Origin: Motacilla alba alba
Taxonomy: Eukaryota; Chordata; Aves; Passeriformes; Motacillidae
DNA: 64,000 bases
Direction: 5' to 3'
NCBI RefSeq assembly: GCF_015832195.1
Contig: NC_052046.1
Span: 47,564,473-47,628,472 of the forward strand
This document shows positions 50,281-62,719 of this stretch, piece by piece. The stretch's first letter is position 1. The number at the start of each line of letters is the position of its first letter. The position numbers were made by a program, and so were the translations under genes. A model generated the notes under the pieces. That model saw only the letters and a list, made by a program, of their open reading frames with translations. It was not told the origin of the DNA and ran no database searches.

Positions 50281-51889
50281 TTTTTTCCCCCTTTCTTTCA
50301 TTTTTTCTTCCTTTCCTTTTTTTCCCCTTTCCTTTTCCTTCCTTACCCTTGTACTGAGAATGATTGTGATCTGAGGATCACACCTTTCAGGTGCTTTGCC
50401 ACATGTCCTTCTTAAACTGCAAAACGACGTTGTTCTTCTTGGCTTTAGACAAACTGTGGTTTTGTTTTTTTTCCAATAGCATAAGTAAAGGATGGCAGGT
50501 AAACTGGTCTTGTAAGGAGGAGTATGTTACCAATTAGTTTGACATGCAAAACACCTTGCTTTATTATTTCTAGTGTACAAGGAATATGCCAAGTCCAAAA
50601 TTTTCTGTAGGAATAAGAAACATGCTTAGAAGCATAACAGGATACATTTAACGGCTCACTGGAAAGCCATAGCATCACTTGTTGCCTGCTAGACTAAGTA
50701 AGCTCTGTGCTTTTCTGGTGCCATGTAAATTAGGTACTGTGAAGCGACAGCTCCCACTCTTTCCCATGTCATGCATTTTACCTCTGTCCTTCCATGTCCT
50801 TTATATCATTACAGAACTATATGGTCTTCTAGTGCTATATATTATTACATTTATAAGTGATGCTTGTTGGAGTTTACAATTCCCTGTCAGAATTCTGAAG
50901 CAGCAATCGTCCCCATATTAAAAGCCATTTCTCACAAAAAAAAAAAAATTTAAAAAAAAAATGTATGTATGTATGTATGTATAGTAAGTGTCTGAAGTGT
51001 CTGTCCAGTTTCCCCAGGTTATGGCTGAACATATGCAATTTTGTCTTTGTACACCCACCATATAAAAAATTTCAATGAGGTTTTAGGATGCATCAGAACA
51101 TTCAGATTTTTTTTGCTAATGCTTGAATTGGACCAAATGTATGTTACATAAATGACACGTTTTGAATGAACATCCAAACAGTCACTTCTGTTGCCTTTCA
51201 GTTTGATAATTACTAAAATTGTACTTTAAACTTTTCAGTTTCGAAAATCAAATTCAGTATGTTTCAGGATAGAATGAGAGAGACCAAAATAACAGAATTT
51301 TCCATTGGAGTCTATCCAGTTATATCAGGGCTTTGAATTTTTTTAAATCTGTACTCTAAATCCGAAATTCAGTTTGACTTCCAGGTTTGCATGTATATTT
51401 TTTAAAATCTCTTTTACCTTATAAAAACTTCATTATTACTCATTGCAATGTGAGAGAATTTCCTGCTTTTCTGATTTAAACCTTGAGCCCAACCATTACA
51501 AATCTATATTTCTTTTTATTTCTTGGGAGGAGGAAATTGGTCCTTTACATTTCCATGAGAACACTGTCAGTTTCAAAGACCTTTCAGACTAGGCACAGGA
51601 GATAAAAGAAACCAGGCTATTATATTAGACTATTGTATTATATTTCTTTCAAAAAATTTTGGCGAAGTTGTCCATGAAAACTGTTACTGAAGTGAGGAAA
51701 ATGGGGAGTTAGTTACTGTCAGAACATCTTTATACCTGACAAGGCCATTCCACTCATCCCCACTGTTAGTATAATTGTTTAATTATTTAATTGGATTCCT
51801 TTTCCTGGTGGGAATATCCTTTCTTAGACTTATGTAAGAAAAAAAATATACATACATGTACACAAATTTGCATATATACGTGCAAGTTT
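50281..51889. other. C/T tail of the tract, then intergenic DNA
   Basis: 50281-50346 is C/T-rich. After that comes AT-rich DNA with an A-rich stretch at 50936-50960 followed by a short (ATGT)n run at 50961-50983. No exon or transposon was recognised. Confidence 0.55.
50961..50983. repeat. (ATGT)n microsatellite
   Basis: Five to six ATGT units immediately after an A-rich run. The A-run plus tetranucleotide pattern is common at old retroposition tails, but no source element is visible upstream. Confidence 0.85.
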
Positions 51890-52208
51890 CTTCAGGGCCG
51901 ATGTCCAGAAGACAGGGACAGACTCTTTTTCATGGTGGCCAGTGGCAGGACAAGGTGCAATGCGCACAAACTAAAACTCAAGAAGTTTCATTTCAATATG
52001 AGAAGAAACTTCTTTACTTTGCGGATGATTGAGCACTGGATCAGGCCTTTCAGAAGGTCTGTGGGGTTTCCTTCTCTAGAGATGTTCAAAATCCCCAAGG
52101 ATGTGATTCTGTGGAACCTTCTCTTGCCTTAGCAGCAGGGTTGGACTAGATGAGGTCCAAAGGTTCTTTCCAACCCCAACCATTCTGTGGTTCTGTGATC
52201 CTGTGAAT
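51890..52208 (+). mobile_element. CR1 LINE 3' fragment
   Basis: Forward-strand CR1 3' end. Blocks are 'atggtggccagtggcaggac', 'aactaaaactcaagaagttt', 'agaagaaacttctttacttt', 'gagcactggatcaggccttt', 'ggactagatgaggtccaaag', and the tail with three near-copies of the octamer-like TTCTGTG unit ending near 52205. It is about 320 bases, 5'-truncated. Confidence 0.93.
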
Positions 52209-53261
52209 GTGGGCTACAGTCTGATGGAAGATATTTTCTTCAGACAGGTAAGGATGGTGGAATTAACCGTACAGGATGCAAATGTTTTGGAGTGTTAGAA
52301 ACACGTTCAGAGATAAAGCCAGAGAACTAGGGAGCAACTTCCATAAGCTTCTGTATTAATAGCAGCTAACCCACTGATTTAAGTAATGATCTAAGCCAAG
52401 TTTTATTTCAAGTACCTTAAAATGAATTTGTGGATAGCCATGTGGGAAAAATCCTGCTTGACCGATGCTAACTTTCAAGATGGAAGTGTTTGATTTTGCT
52501 AATATGGAATTGTGTGCATTTATTAATGAATAAATTATTTAATTTATTAATGTGGTAATTAGTGGCTGGTCAAAAATTTGTCAATTCTTGAAGTCGGGTT
52601 CAGCCCCAGTTGAAGTTCACTTAGATGATAAAGCCTGTAGGCTCTTTCAGTATTGCATTAATCTTTCCCTAGAAGTTAAAAAATAAGTTAGAGTGAGGAG
52701 GAATCCCATATTCCCAAAACTGGAGACAAGAGTACTTTACCTTTTCCATACAATGTTTTAATCTTTTGTATTGAAACGAGGACAAGATAAGAAGGAAAGG
52801 AACCCTGATCTGGTCTTAAAGGGAAAATACATACTTCCATTTCTTTAAAATGACCACCCTTACTAGGAATAAGGACATTACAGAACTGTGTACTGTAATT
52901 ATAATGGAATTCTATAGTGTGTAGTACTTACACTTTCTAAAATACCTTATCTAAAATGTCTGAATAATATTACATCATAAATCAGAAAAAGAAAAGAAAA
53001 CTAGCAAAAAAGTTTCCACACTTGGTCTGCTTTAAAAGGGTCTAAATGTAGACAGAATAACTCACAGTATTTATCAACTTCTATCAATAAGTTACTGGGC
53101 AGCAGAGAACACATACTCCTCTTTCTAGCTACAAAGTAATGAAGGGATTTTAATTAATTATGCTTTAGAGCCAAAACCAGAAGTACATTACATCTAAATA
53201 CCAGAGTTCAAAATTTCTGATTAATTCTGAGACCCCAGATGCCCAGGCTAAAGATAATAAT
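52209..53261. other. Intergenic, nothing recognised
   Basis: AT-rich, with a palindromic patch of ATTTATTAATGAATAAATTATTTAATTTATTAA-like words near 52517-52552. No transposon, RNA gene or exon was recognised. Confidence 0.5.
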
Positions 53262-53398
53262 GTATAATATATATATTTTATATATATATAAATATATATA
53301 AAAAATATATAGATATATATAGATAATATATATAATCTATATATAATCTGTATATATATATATTATATATATATATAGATAATATATATTTTTTTTTT
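53262..53398. repeat. AT-dinucleotide-rich hairpin tract
   Basis: About 137 bases made almost only of A and T, with runs of alternating TA and spacers AGATA and ATAATCT. It ends in a T10 run at 53389-53398. The alternating runs are self-complementary, so the tract can form several hairpins. Confidence 0.92.
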
Positions 53399-55865
53399 AA
53401 ATTCTCTTTAGAACCATGAGAAGCATCAACTGTGGAAAAAAAAATAGAGAAAAATTCATATCACAGAAGGCACTAGGCTGAATTGCAACTACTTTAACCA
53501 AAGGAACAAATCTAAAAATCTGTGGGTGATCTCTACAGATTTTGTAAAATTATAAAACATTGGAGGAGACAAAAATTAAGAGATTAACAGTGGGTGACCA
53601 GAAAGCTGTGATTAACTCATTAGTCATGAAAGCCAAGCACCTGTGGTTTGCAGCAGTCATGCTAGTTTCTTCCCTTAATCCAAGACAAAACCTGTGCAAA
53701 TGTCTGTAGGAGCTGTGACTGGGTTTTAGAAGCCCTAGCTAAAAGTGATAACATATAATTTTCTTTGTTTTATTTTTTTCTGAAATGGGGACAACTAACA
53801 GTCTCTTTGTCTTATAGAACTGCCAAAACATTGCCCTACTGAAAAGTGTATGTATCTGAGACTAAAACGTTCTACTGAAATTCATGTACTTGATACAATT
53901 TCAGACAGGATTAAAGACATAGTAGGAGTCTTTTCAATGAACTCCACTGGAGCTTACTGAAGTGTTTTTCAGTTGACTGTTCATATTTATTCATGCTAAA
54001 GTAATCAGAATGCTAACACAAATTTTCTATGGCCTTTTTTTATAATTAAATTAATGACTAAACTTCTAAAATACTTAAAAATCAAAATACTTAATATAAA
54101 ACAAATCAGACAGTGCAATATTTCTGTAGGGAATGCTGTCTCTCTTGTCCTACATGAAATTAAAGAAAAGCTTTAGTAGACGTAAGGTTTGATGAATTTT
54201 TTTTATTAAATTAGCAATATAAATCATGCCAGACATCTCCTAAAATTGGGAAGATCTAAAATTGTATTTAAACACATGAGAGTAATACTTAAAATACTTG
54301 TTGCTAAGTAAGAAATCTTCGTTTAAATGGTACTTTAAAATTTGTAGACAGTCTCAGCACTTTCCAGTTTGCTTTAAAGCAATGAATATGCAACTGTTTC
54401 TGTTGTAATTTACAGCTGGGGAAATAAGTTGCTGCATATATAGGACACTTGCAGTTAAAAAGATGATTCGAGCAGAGAGGATGATCACATCATGTCAGTA
54501 CTTTCTTTGGGCTTACAGCTGAGTGCCAGCCTGTGATATTTGGAGCATTAGGGATAGATTTGATAGATTCTGAGGCCTAGGGGGAGTCTGAATACGGCTG
54601 TAGTGACAAGAGCATGGTTCAGTATTATGCCTCTGTCCACATTTTCCTTCCTAAAAGTCCTTGTTAGACATACATGCTCCTTGGGAAAGGGCTTGGAGCT
54701 ACCAAAGACATTGCAATACAAAAAAGAATTCCGAAAACAAATAGCACACAGCATAGGAGAGAGTCCTGAAAAATCAAAATTTTTAAGACAAACTGGTTTA
54801 ATGCCTAAAGTGGCATTCAGCCCTCACTAAATAAAAAAGTAATTGAATAAATTTCATCTTGTAGAAGAAAGTATTTTGCAGCACCAGTAAATAGACTTCT
54901 AAATAATAGGAGACCTGTATGCCATCGGAGGAATTTAACTGTAAAAATCTATAGAAGATATTTAATTATTAGGTCACTTTTTGTGTGGCTTTACATTGCA
55001 AAACAGTTTATGGGGGCGTCCCATTTGCTGTAGATTGACTCACAGTGTACGTATCAAGTAGTATGCATCTTTCTTTCATGGGCATTTATTTCAAGAATGC
55101 ATTCCAACATCTGTACTGTACTTTTCTAATAGCCTTCTCCCATCTCCTTCTTAAGTATTATCCGTAGGGTATAATTCAGAATGTAATCCATTTCTTCCAC
55201 ACAAAGCATTAAATGAGTTATCTTATTGTTTCACCTCCACAAATTTAAAGTAAGAAAAGATAACTGCACTGTAAGGAGGGAATTTATTTGAAGAGACTGA
55301 AAAGACTTTTTTGTAGGATTTAAAAATGAATCAATCCAATTATACATACTGGTGCTGAATTTCAGCCTCTACTGACAAACTATGGAGATGAGATAATTAT
55401 TATTCATATCTTTTCTCTTATTTCATGTATCTTTCTTTGTACGTAAGCAAGACACGTATTGCTCACTGATTTTTTTTTTTTACATGAAGAATAAAGGAAG
55501 GTTTGTCTCAGTTTCTTGACTCATTAGTGATTTTGCAGATTTTCAAGTATTCAGCATCCCCACAGATAGTCTGCCTTAGAGAGACTCAGAATGACACCCA
55601 GTGATGAAAAGAGAAGATCCTCTCCTGATGGCTTAGAGAATAAATGAGGTGAAGTAAATTTAAGAACTGCAACCATTTCATATCTTTTCCATTAATGACA
55701 TTAAGTGGTTCCACTGCCATACTTCCCTCCAAGGGCAGGCCAAAAATTAGGTATGGATACAATTCAAATGATCAAGACCTTTAATCTGGTACCTTTCAAA
55801 CCTAGTCTATATCTTTGTATAAAAACACAAAAACCACATTTTTCTGGCTTCATTTGGGAAGTTAC
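53399..55865. other. Intergenic, nothing recognised
   Basis: AT-rich DNA without a recognisable repeat family or exon. Two opposing open frames near 54548-54830 are chance. Confidence 0.55.
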
Positions 55866-55931
55866 CATTTACTTATTTTGTATATTAGTGTCTGTTATCA
55901 TTTACTTATTTTGTATATTAATGTCTGTTGA
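55866..55931. repeat. 33-base tandem duplication
   Basis: Two head-to-tail copies of a 33-base unit with the core TTTACTTATTTTGTATATTA and TGTCTGTT. The copies differ at one to two bases, so the duplication is fairly recent. Confidence 0.9.
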
Positions 55932-55983
55932 CTCCTGGATTTAATAAAGGTTTTAAGAACTAATTGGGTCTTATATATATGTC

Positions 55984-56483
55984 TGTAGCAGGGACCTCAT
56001 AAATACTATGGATCAAAATCAAAATACTATGGATCATTCCTGAGGAAGAGTAAACAAGGAAATGAAACTCAAGATAGTTTTAGTAAGAAGATAATAAAAA
56101 AGGGGATCTTTATTTGAAGACCTTTGGAGGCAGTTATGGAAAGATGTCCACAAAAGGCCACCCCCCCTCCCCCAGGGGTGAGTACATTTTTATAGGTTTT
56201 AGAAATTAGCATAATTGATAAAAAGCACCAATTAGGAAGACAAGTGGTGATGCCATTCCCCCCCAGGTCAAGCCCCTTCTCTGCAGCCCCCCCTTCAGCA
56301 CTAGTTGTTCTTTGTCCATGATAATGTGTCTCGAAAGGTTGTTCTCAACCTCGGTTCCCAGAAGGACCAAGATAGCACAGGGCCTTGTACCTCCCAGGGC
56401 TTGGAGCTCTGGAATTTATTTTATCTTTCTGCTTAGGGAAAGGCCATGGAAAATTACTGGGAAAACTAGCTACTAATACAACA
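55984..56483 (-). mobile_element. ERV-type LTR, boundaries uncertain
   Basis: The minus strand shows LTR architecture: a TATA-like CCTATAAAAATG (+ 56189-56201 region), then about 80 bases later AATAAA in 'cttcaaataaagatcc' (+ near 56105-56120), then a T/C-rich U5-like segment. Two C-rich runs (56161-56175 and 56256-56266) lie in the same block. TGTAGCAGGG at 55984 and ACAACA ending at 56483 would give TG...CA ends, but I see no target duplication, so both limits are provisional. A 15-base direct repeat (aaatactatggatca) at 56001 and 56022 lies inside the U5 side. Confidence 0.5.
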
Positions 56484-59400
56484 GGCGACAGAGTTACAAA
56501 TATATGTGTGAAAAATACAGAGAACATATGAAAGAAAAAAAAAGGCAAAATGCAAATGGCAGCAGTATAATTGCCATTTGTTTTCTCTTATGGATGCATC
56601 TATGTCTTGAGATTATTAATTTTTAGGCTTGAAATTGCTGATATTGTGCATATGTATTATAAATTTATGTATATCTGTATTTATAAAGATGTATTTATTA
56701 TGATGTGTATTTATATATAACATACCTTAATAATTGACTCTTAAATTGAAAGGACTTAGATTAAATATAGTATCTTCCCATTCAAGTGTTCTACCATAAC
56801 AAACATATTTTGGGATTGAATTCTGAACTGGGTTTGATTCAACCTTGACAATCAATCATAATACGAGTAAGAGTCTACTCTAAATTTGAAGATATATAAG
56901 ATGTTGTCTACAGAATTCAAATTGAACTTTAAATGTGTTTTTATTTTGCAAGAGGCTGCTCAGTATTTATTCTACTGAAATGCATGAATACTTTCATACT
57001 TTCTATATTGAGAATGTTCTGTGTAATCAGAATCCTGGATTAAACAAACTGTTTTACAGGAAATAAAACATGGGCTGTTATTCAGCTATGATTTCATTGT
57101 ACTATTTGCAATAACTCCAGCCTGGACACAGCAATTAATATGGGTGAACAACAGAAACTACAGAATCACTCCATGTCCTTGTTTACTCCTGCTGTTTTTC
57201 CTGTGTCAGTAATGCTCGAGGGATGAATAGGAATCTGTTTCGTTCCTCTCTGGCACTATTTCCACATACTTTATGGTGTGGAGATCAAATATGCCATTGT
57301 CCATGCTGAAGTTTGTAATTAGTTTTTTTGTGAGTATCAACATTTTGGCACAAATTTACTTTTGACAGACTTGTGTAGGATTAATATACAGGCTTGAATA
57401 ACTACCCCATAAAGTTGCAATGTTTCCTCGGGATAGTGATGGAACCTTGTAATTTTTCTTTTCATTGGTACAGGAGTGTTTTTGTCAAGTGTAAATTTTT
57501 TTTTTTTGACTAATTTATTTTCAAACGCCAAATCTTATTTCTCTTTTTTCCACTAACATTGCCATTTAAGAGTTCTCATTCTGGTCTGGTGTTGTAGTGC
57601 TTTCTCTCCTAAATAATGCAAAGGCCTGGATATAGTTCTCTATTGCCATTGACTTTACAGGCTTAGAAACATTTATTAGTGTAAATTCATGACAATTTTA
57701 TAAAGCACCTTCGATTGCCCTTGGATTTCAGGGACATATGTTTGGTCATGGTCAATTCTGAGCCAGGAGTGTCAAGATAATGTAACAGATTATTTCAGTT
57801 TTCATGAAACTCAAAAAAGCGTCACTCAGAACTGCAGCATTTAAGTCTTCTAGACTGATTATTTAGAATATCTAGAAACTGCTCTTCTGGAATAACATCC
57901 AGAAGACGTGATCACTCAAACTATGGAGCCAAAAAGGAGCAGAAATAATACAGCATATAGCATTATAGTAGCTTTTCATATCCTATACGCACATACAACC
58001 CATATGGTTTTCTGTTTAGCCTTAAAAATCTCTGTGTATCTGTGGGCGGCAATGGTTGCTAGAAATTATGTAACACACTCCTTGCACAGGTCATTTTATC
58101 TGCTGCTACAGTTTGTCTTCTTTTCCTTCTGACAGAGACTTAAAATGTGTTTTTCAGTTCAAATATGACTTTATAGTGTGGGTTATATTTGGTTGGTTGG
58201 TTGGTTGGTTGGTTTTTTCTGTCTTTTTTTTTTCATTGGTTGTTTTTTTTATTTTCCTTTTTGTTATTGATTTTCTGTATTGATTATTATTTCACTGGTC
58301 TTTCAGGGCTTGTTTGTTTGGGTTTTTTCTTTTATTGTCAGCACAGGAACTGTGGCCTAGTGGTGTAGATCTTTTCATGTATGTTAGATTTTTTAAAAGC
58401 TTCACAAGTTTTACCTTTTAATATTGTTTTTCCCCCACAAAGATCGGGCGACATCCACGTCCCTGTGTGCAAATTTTGTAGGTCATTTGTGAAAAAGTTA
58501 CTTTAGACACCAGTCATCTTACTATGTCTCATCCTTAACCCTTATAAACTTCAGGTTCTTTATCTGTTCTTTGCACTTATCACTCATATCACGGTTTGCA
58601 ATTTTTGCCTTTAAAATCAAATAGTTATCTTTTCATTGTCACTATATTGCTTTTGTTCAAAGCACTATGTGACTAGTTTACACTGCTAAGAATCTATTTT
58701 GGCATACGGGCATGCCTTACATCTGTTGAAACAGATTTTCAATCAGAGCAGTGAATATCCATGAAGGGTGCCATGGTGAGGCCTCTTAACCCTACATGCT
58801 TATTATTACCAATGCCTGAGTAGACTATTTTTTAGGCTTCAAATACTTCTAATTAGCATGTTTCAGACTGCTCTCATTGATGTCAAGTAGGTAACTGTCT
58901 CCTTCCATCATATTTTTTGAGAAGTCATGCATTTCTGTTACAGCCCAGTGACAAATATTAGACTTGTTTATTTCTATCAGTCCTAGATTTATTTTGGGAA
59001 CTCAGCTTACATAAAACTTTGATATGGAATGAGAGTCCAAAAATGTTTCCTTCAAAACAGCCATTTAATTTTTTTTTCTCTAGCTGCTATTTCTAAGAGG
59101 TAAGTAGTCCTGCTGTTACATTACTGGGCTAAAAATGGGAAGTGTATAAAAAAGAGCTACTTAGTGAGCTGTAGTTTATCAACAAAGAAGATGTGTTTTC
59201 TTCATTAGAGAAAATAAATATTTGATAGATGATGGAGGACTAAGAAAAAGAAGATGACTGAGATAAGAACAAGAGCCTGAATTGTCCTTTTTAGTGTATG
59301 TTTTTAATATGGAGTTATTTAAGGGCTAGATGTTAGCTTAAAATGTTTTTGAAGATGACGTTAGCCTGCTGTGCTCTAAGTATATTAGCAATAGAAAATG

Positions 59401-59587
59401 GTTTTTAATTGACAATGTTAAAACTTTTTGAAGTTTATAATTTTTGTCCTTTTTATAAACAAATAATATTATATTGTTTCTCTTGAAAGAAAGGTATGTT
59501 TAAAAATTAGAGACTCGTTTCTACCATGGGACATGCCCTCTTTAAATCAGTTTCCCAAAGACAATTGTAGATCCTTATTTCTTGTGC
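56484..59587. other. Intergenic, nothing recognised
   Basis: About 3.1 kb of AT-rich DNA containing a short (GGTT)n run at 58191-58214 followed by T-rich sequence. No transposon, RNA gene or exon was recognised. Confidence 0.55.
58191..58214. repeat. (GGTT)n microsatellite
   Basis: Six tandem GGTT units, uninterrupted, followed by T-rich runs. Confidence 0.9.
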
Positions 59588-59960
59588 TGTTGAGGGTCCA
59601 CTCCGGCTAGCTACAGACCCCAGCCCACATGGACCTACATGGACGAAAGTAAAAGATGAGAAGCACTCTTCTGCATGTGGGGATGAAGGTCCTCTGTTTA
59701 TTGACTTGAGAGGGAACACCTCAGACTCTGGTGACCCCCCCCCAGGTAGAAAAGAGGATGCTCCCTTCTTCCAGGGGACACTTCTATACCTGAGGGAATG
59801 GGGGCGGGGGAAAGAGGACCGCAGCCAATGGGATACCACTGAGGAGGGAAAAGGGGAGGGGCAACCAGGGGACAGACCTCCAGTGGGTACAGGGCAGAGG
59901 GGTGGATGAGGGAGAGACCATGTGATAGGAGAAGAGAATAACAAACCACATGATATAACA
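59588..59960 (-). mobile_element. Small ERV solo LTR, 373 bases
   Basis: A GC-richer block bounded by TGTTGAGGGT on the left and TGATATAACA on the right. TGTT/AACA inverted tips are as expected for an LTR. On the minus strand it starts TGTTATATCA, then contains CCATTGGCTGC (a CCAAT-type box, + near 59823-59833), a GGTATAGAAG TATA-like site (+ near 59785-59794) and AATAAA (TTTATT at 59697-59702 on +), in the right order for U3-R-U5. A C9 run occurs at about 59735-59743. No target duplication is evident and there is no attached internal sequence. The 157-codon minus frame across it is a by-product. Confidence 0.75.
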
Positions 59961-61044
59961 CGCCGTTTCACACAGTACAAGGACCACTCAGTGCAAATCC
60001 CAAATCACCCAGTGCCAGCAACAACTAAATAGTTATTTAGTGCAACACTACAGACAATGATTTCCCTTTCTGAAAATATTAAGGAGAAATTGACATGGTT
60101 TCTAGTTTCCAGCTCAGGCAGGAAAAGGTCATGTTGATTTCTATTTCTGCAAAAATTGTTTTATAATTTCTTTTTAATCTGAATGGAAAATGAATTGATA
60201 CTTTGGTGCAGTTCAATCAGTGTTAAGAGGGTAGTGTTAATAGATTTGATGTGTGCTATTGGATTACAGATTGTAGTAACATCTTCTTTAGTTATTCCAA
60301 AGGTTTTTCCCCTGTAGTTCAGAATATTTTCCAACACAGTTTTACAGATATTGAGGTCCTGGGTCAGCTACTTATAGTGCTTAGCTGAAAGAGGAGAATT
60401 TCTGATGACCTTTCATGATTAAATGCATCTTTAAAATCCTGTTTGAAAACTCTCCAGTTATTTCCTTTAATTACACTGGTTTTATTTTTCTTTCTTAGTT
60501 ATCTGTCTTAATACATGATCCAAGCTGTTTAACTCTTGAATATTTCTGGGAATATTGCAAAATTGTTTGTCTGCTTCCGCAAGAACGGACAGATACTCTA
60601 GAAGAAAAGCAACACTAAGTTTATAAGAAAACCCTTTCTACTTCTGGAGCAGCACCAGTCAGAGGACTTGCTTGAAGAGAACAAATTAATAGAGCAAATG
60701 AGAGTGTAAAGAATGTATAAAAAAAAAAAGAATAGCATCTCCAATTCCCTTACTACAGTAAACTGAGAATGATTAATTCTTATGCTTCAAGGCATAAACG
60801 GATCAGATAAGTTGAATGGAATTTTCTCTGTTTTTTATTGGTGGGAGTTTAAAAATCACTTACATTATTTGACATTTTTATACCAGTCTACATACTTAGT
60901 AGCATGACATCTGTGCAAACAAGAGCAGAGAGCCTATGAAAGTATTAATATTATTAAAAAAGAATATGTTTTATATTTAATTATCTTGATACTTACATAA
61001 TTAAGCTACATACAGTTTTGAAATATTATTTAATTACTACATCA
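59961..61044. other. Intergenic, nothing recognised
   Basis: AT-rich DNA with an A10 run near 60720. No repeat family or exon was recognised. Confidence 0.55.
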
Positions 61045-61935
61045 GTGGAGAAGGAAGAGTTACAGATATCATTTTTCTGGACTTCTTTAAGCTTTTCACA
61101 CTGTTCCCCACAACATTCATTTCTCTAAATTGGAGAGATAATGATTCAGTGGTACTGTTAGACCGATAAGAAGCTGGTTGGTATATAAATATGTGGTATC
61201 AGTATCCTCAGGATGGTGGTCAGTAGCTCAGAGTCCCAATGGACATGAATAATAGGGGTGTTCCTGCTCTTTAATATCTTAATCATTGACATGGACTATG
61301 AAATTGAGTGCACTCTTAAAAAATTTGCAAGTAGTATGAGGCTGAGTGGTCCTGTTGACACACCTGAAGGATGGGATGCCATCTAGAGGGACCTGAACAA
61401 GATGGAGATCAGCCAGTGAGAATCTCGTGAGATTCAAGTTCCAGTTGCTGCACTTGGGTCAGGGCCATCCTCAGAATCAAATGGGGATGAGCAGATGGAG
61501 AGCAGCCCTGCCCAGAAGGACTTAGGGCTGCTGGTGGGTGAGAGGCTGGACATGACCCAGCCATGGGCACTCCCAGCCCAGAAAGCCAAACGTGTCCTGG
61601 GCTGCATCCAAAGCAGTGTGGGGCAGCAGGGCCAGGGAGGGGATTCTGCCCCTCTGCTCTGCTCTGGTGAGAGCCCACCTGGAACCCTGCATCCAGCTCT
61701 GGGGTCCCAGCACAGGAAGGACACAGATCTGTTGGAGCAAGTCCAGAGGAGGCCACCAGGATAATCAGAGGGATGGAGCACCTCCCCTATGAGGGAAGGG
61801 TGAGCGAGTTGTATTTGTTCAGCCTGGAGAGCAGAAGGTTTCTCTTACCTAGTTATGACCTTCCAGTACCTGAAGTGACAGTACAGGAAAGATGTAAAGG
61901 ACTATTTACAAGGGCATATAGTGACAGGACTTGTT
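61045..61935 (+). mobile_element. CR1 LINE, RT C-terminus to 3' region
   Basis: Forward-strand CR1. The first 300 bases correspond to the late reverse-transcriptase part of ORF2: 'ctggacttctttaagctttt' matches the LDFSKAF-type motif in a disabled frame, and 'cacactgttccccacaacat' encodes the TVPHN-like segment. The 3' region follows: 'gagaggctggacatgaccca', 'gggctgcatccaaagcagtg', 'ctctgctctgctctggtgag' and 'gcctggagagcagaaggttt'. The homology stops near 61935 without the usual tail, so the last part of the 3' end is missing. Confidence 0.9.
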
Positions 61936-61984
61936 GTCCTTGATGTCTCTTTAATAAAGGCTTTGATTCTAACAGCTTTCATAA

Positions 61985-62262
61985 TGTGATTCCTGGCTGC
62001 TCAATTTCTTTGTATTCCTGCCAGGCTACTTGGTCTTCTGGTGTTTTTTTTGTCCAGGAGTTCCTTTTACATTCACCCATGTCACCCGGCATTTTTGTCT
62101 GACTTCCTCTTTGTTTGGATGAAGGATGTGATCTGTGTGCTTCAATTGGCTTTCTTGGTCCCCTCTTCCTTCCTTGGCTTTATCTTGTGGGAGTCTTTGA
62201 ATCAGATCCCTGAAAAACCTGCTTTCCTGACATCCAGGATAGGAAATCTCACGTAAGAAGAG
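61985..62262 (-). mobile_element. CR1 LINE ORF2 fragment
   Basis: Reverse-strand CR1 piece from the ORF2 region upstream of the reverse transcriptase. The + strand shows 'tttgtattcctgccaggcta', 'cggcatttttgtctgacttc', 'cctctttgtttggatgaagg' and 'tgcttt cctgacatccagg'-type blocks typical of antisense CR1. It is opposite in orientation to both neighbouring CR1 pieces, so it is a separate insertion or an inverted part of one. Confidence 0.75.
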
Positions 62263-62719
62263 CTTTAAGCTAGAAATGATGGTGAGAGCAAGAATGAACA
62301 AAAGTCAAGCGGGAAGTGATTGTCTTAAGCATGCAAAGTGTATAGGATGATGTGAGAATTTGTAATCAGCAAAAGAATGTTGAAGTGGGGTCATTTCACA
62401 TTCTGTATGCATATGACAGTTGTACAAGACAAAATTTTTGGGAAAGCTCTCATATTTTTTCCTAGGAGATGAACATAGCTGAGTGCCTGTACACTGATGA
62501 ATGCAGCATGAGGAAGAAATAGGAGAAATTAGATGTTTCTGTGCTTTTGCAGGGCTATGACCTCATTTGAATCACAGGCATATGGTGGGAAAGCTTATAA
62601 CTAAAGTGCTGCAATAGATGTATACAGGTTCTTTAGAGACTGGAAAGGAGGGTAGGAGGGTTGGAAGTTGACTTTTATGTGAGAGAAGTGGGAATGCATG
62701 AAGCTCTGCCTTGGAATTC
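62263..62719. other. Intergenic, nothing recognised
   Basis: About 460 bases of single-copy-looking DNA between two CR1 pieces. Confidence 0.5.

Noticed and set aside
49810..50301. 163-codon minus-strand open frame with a long Glu/Arg repeat, and its + strand Leu/Ser counterpart at 50031-50357
   Set aside because: Both are created by the stop-free TCCTC array. There is no coding signal outside the repeat.
59507..59980. 157-codon minus-strand frame
   Set aside because: It spans a solo LTR with U3-R-U5 features. Its Pro/Ser-rich composition follows from the C-rich LTR.
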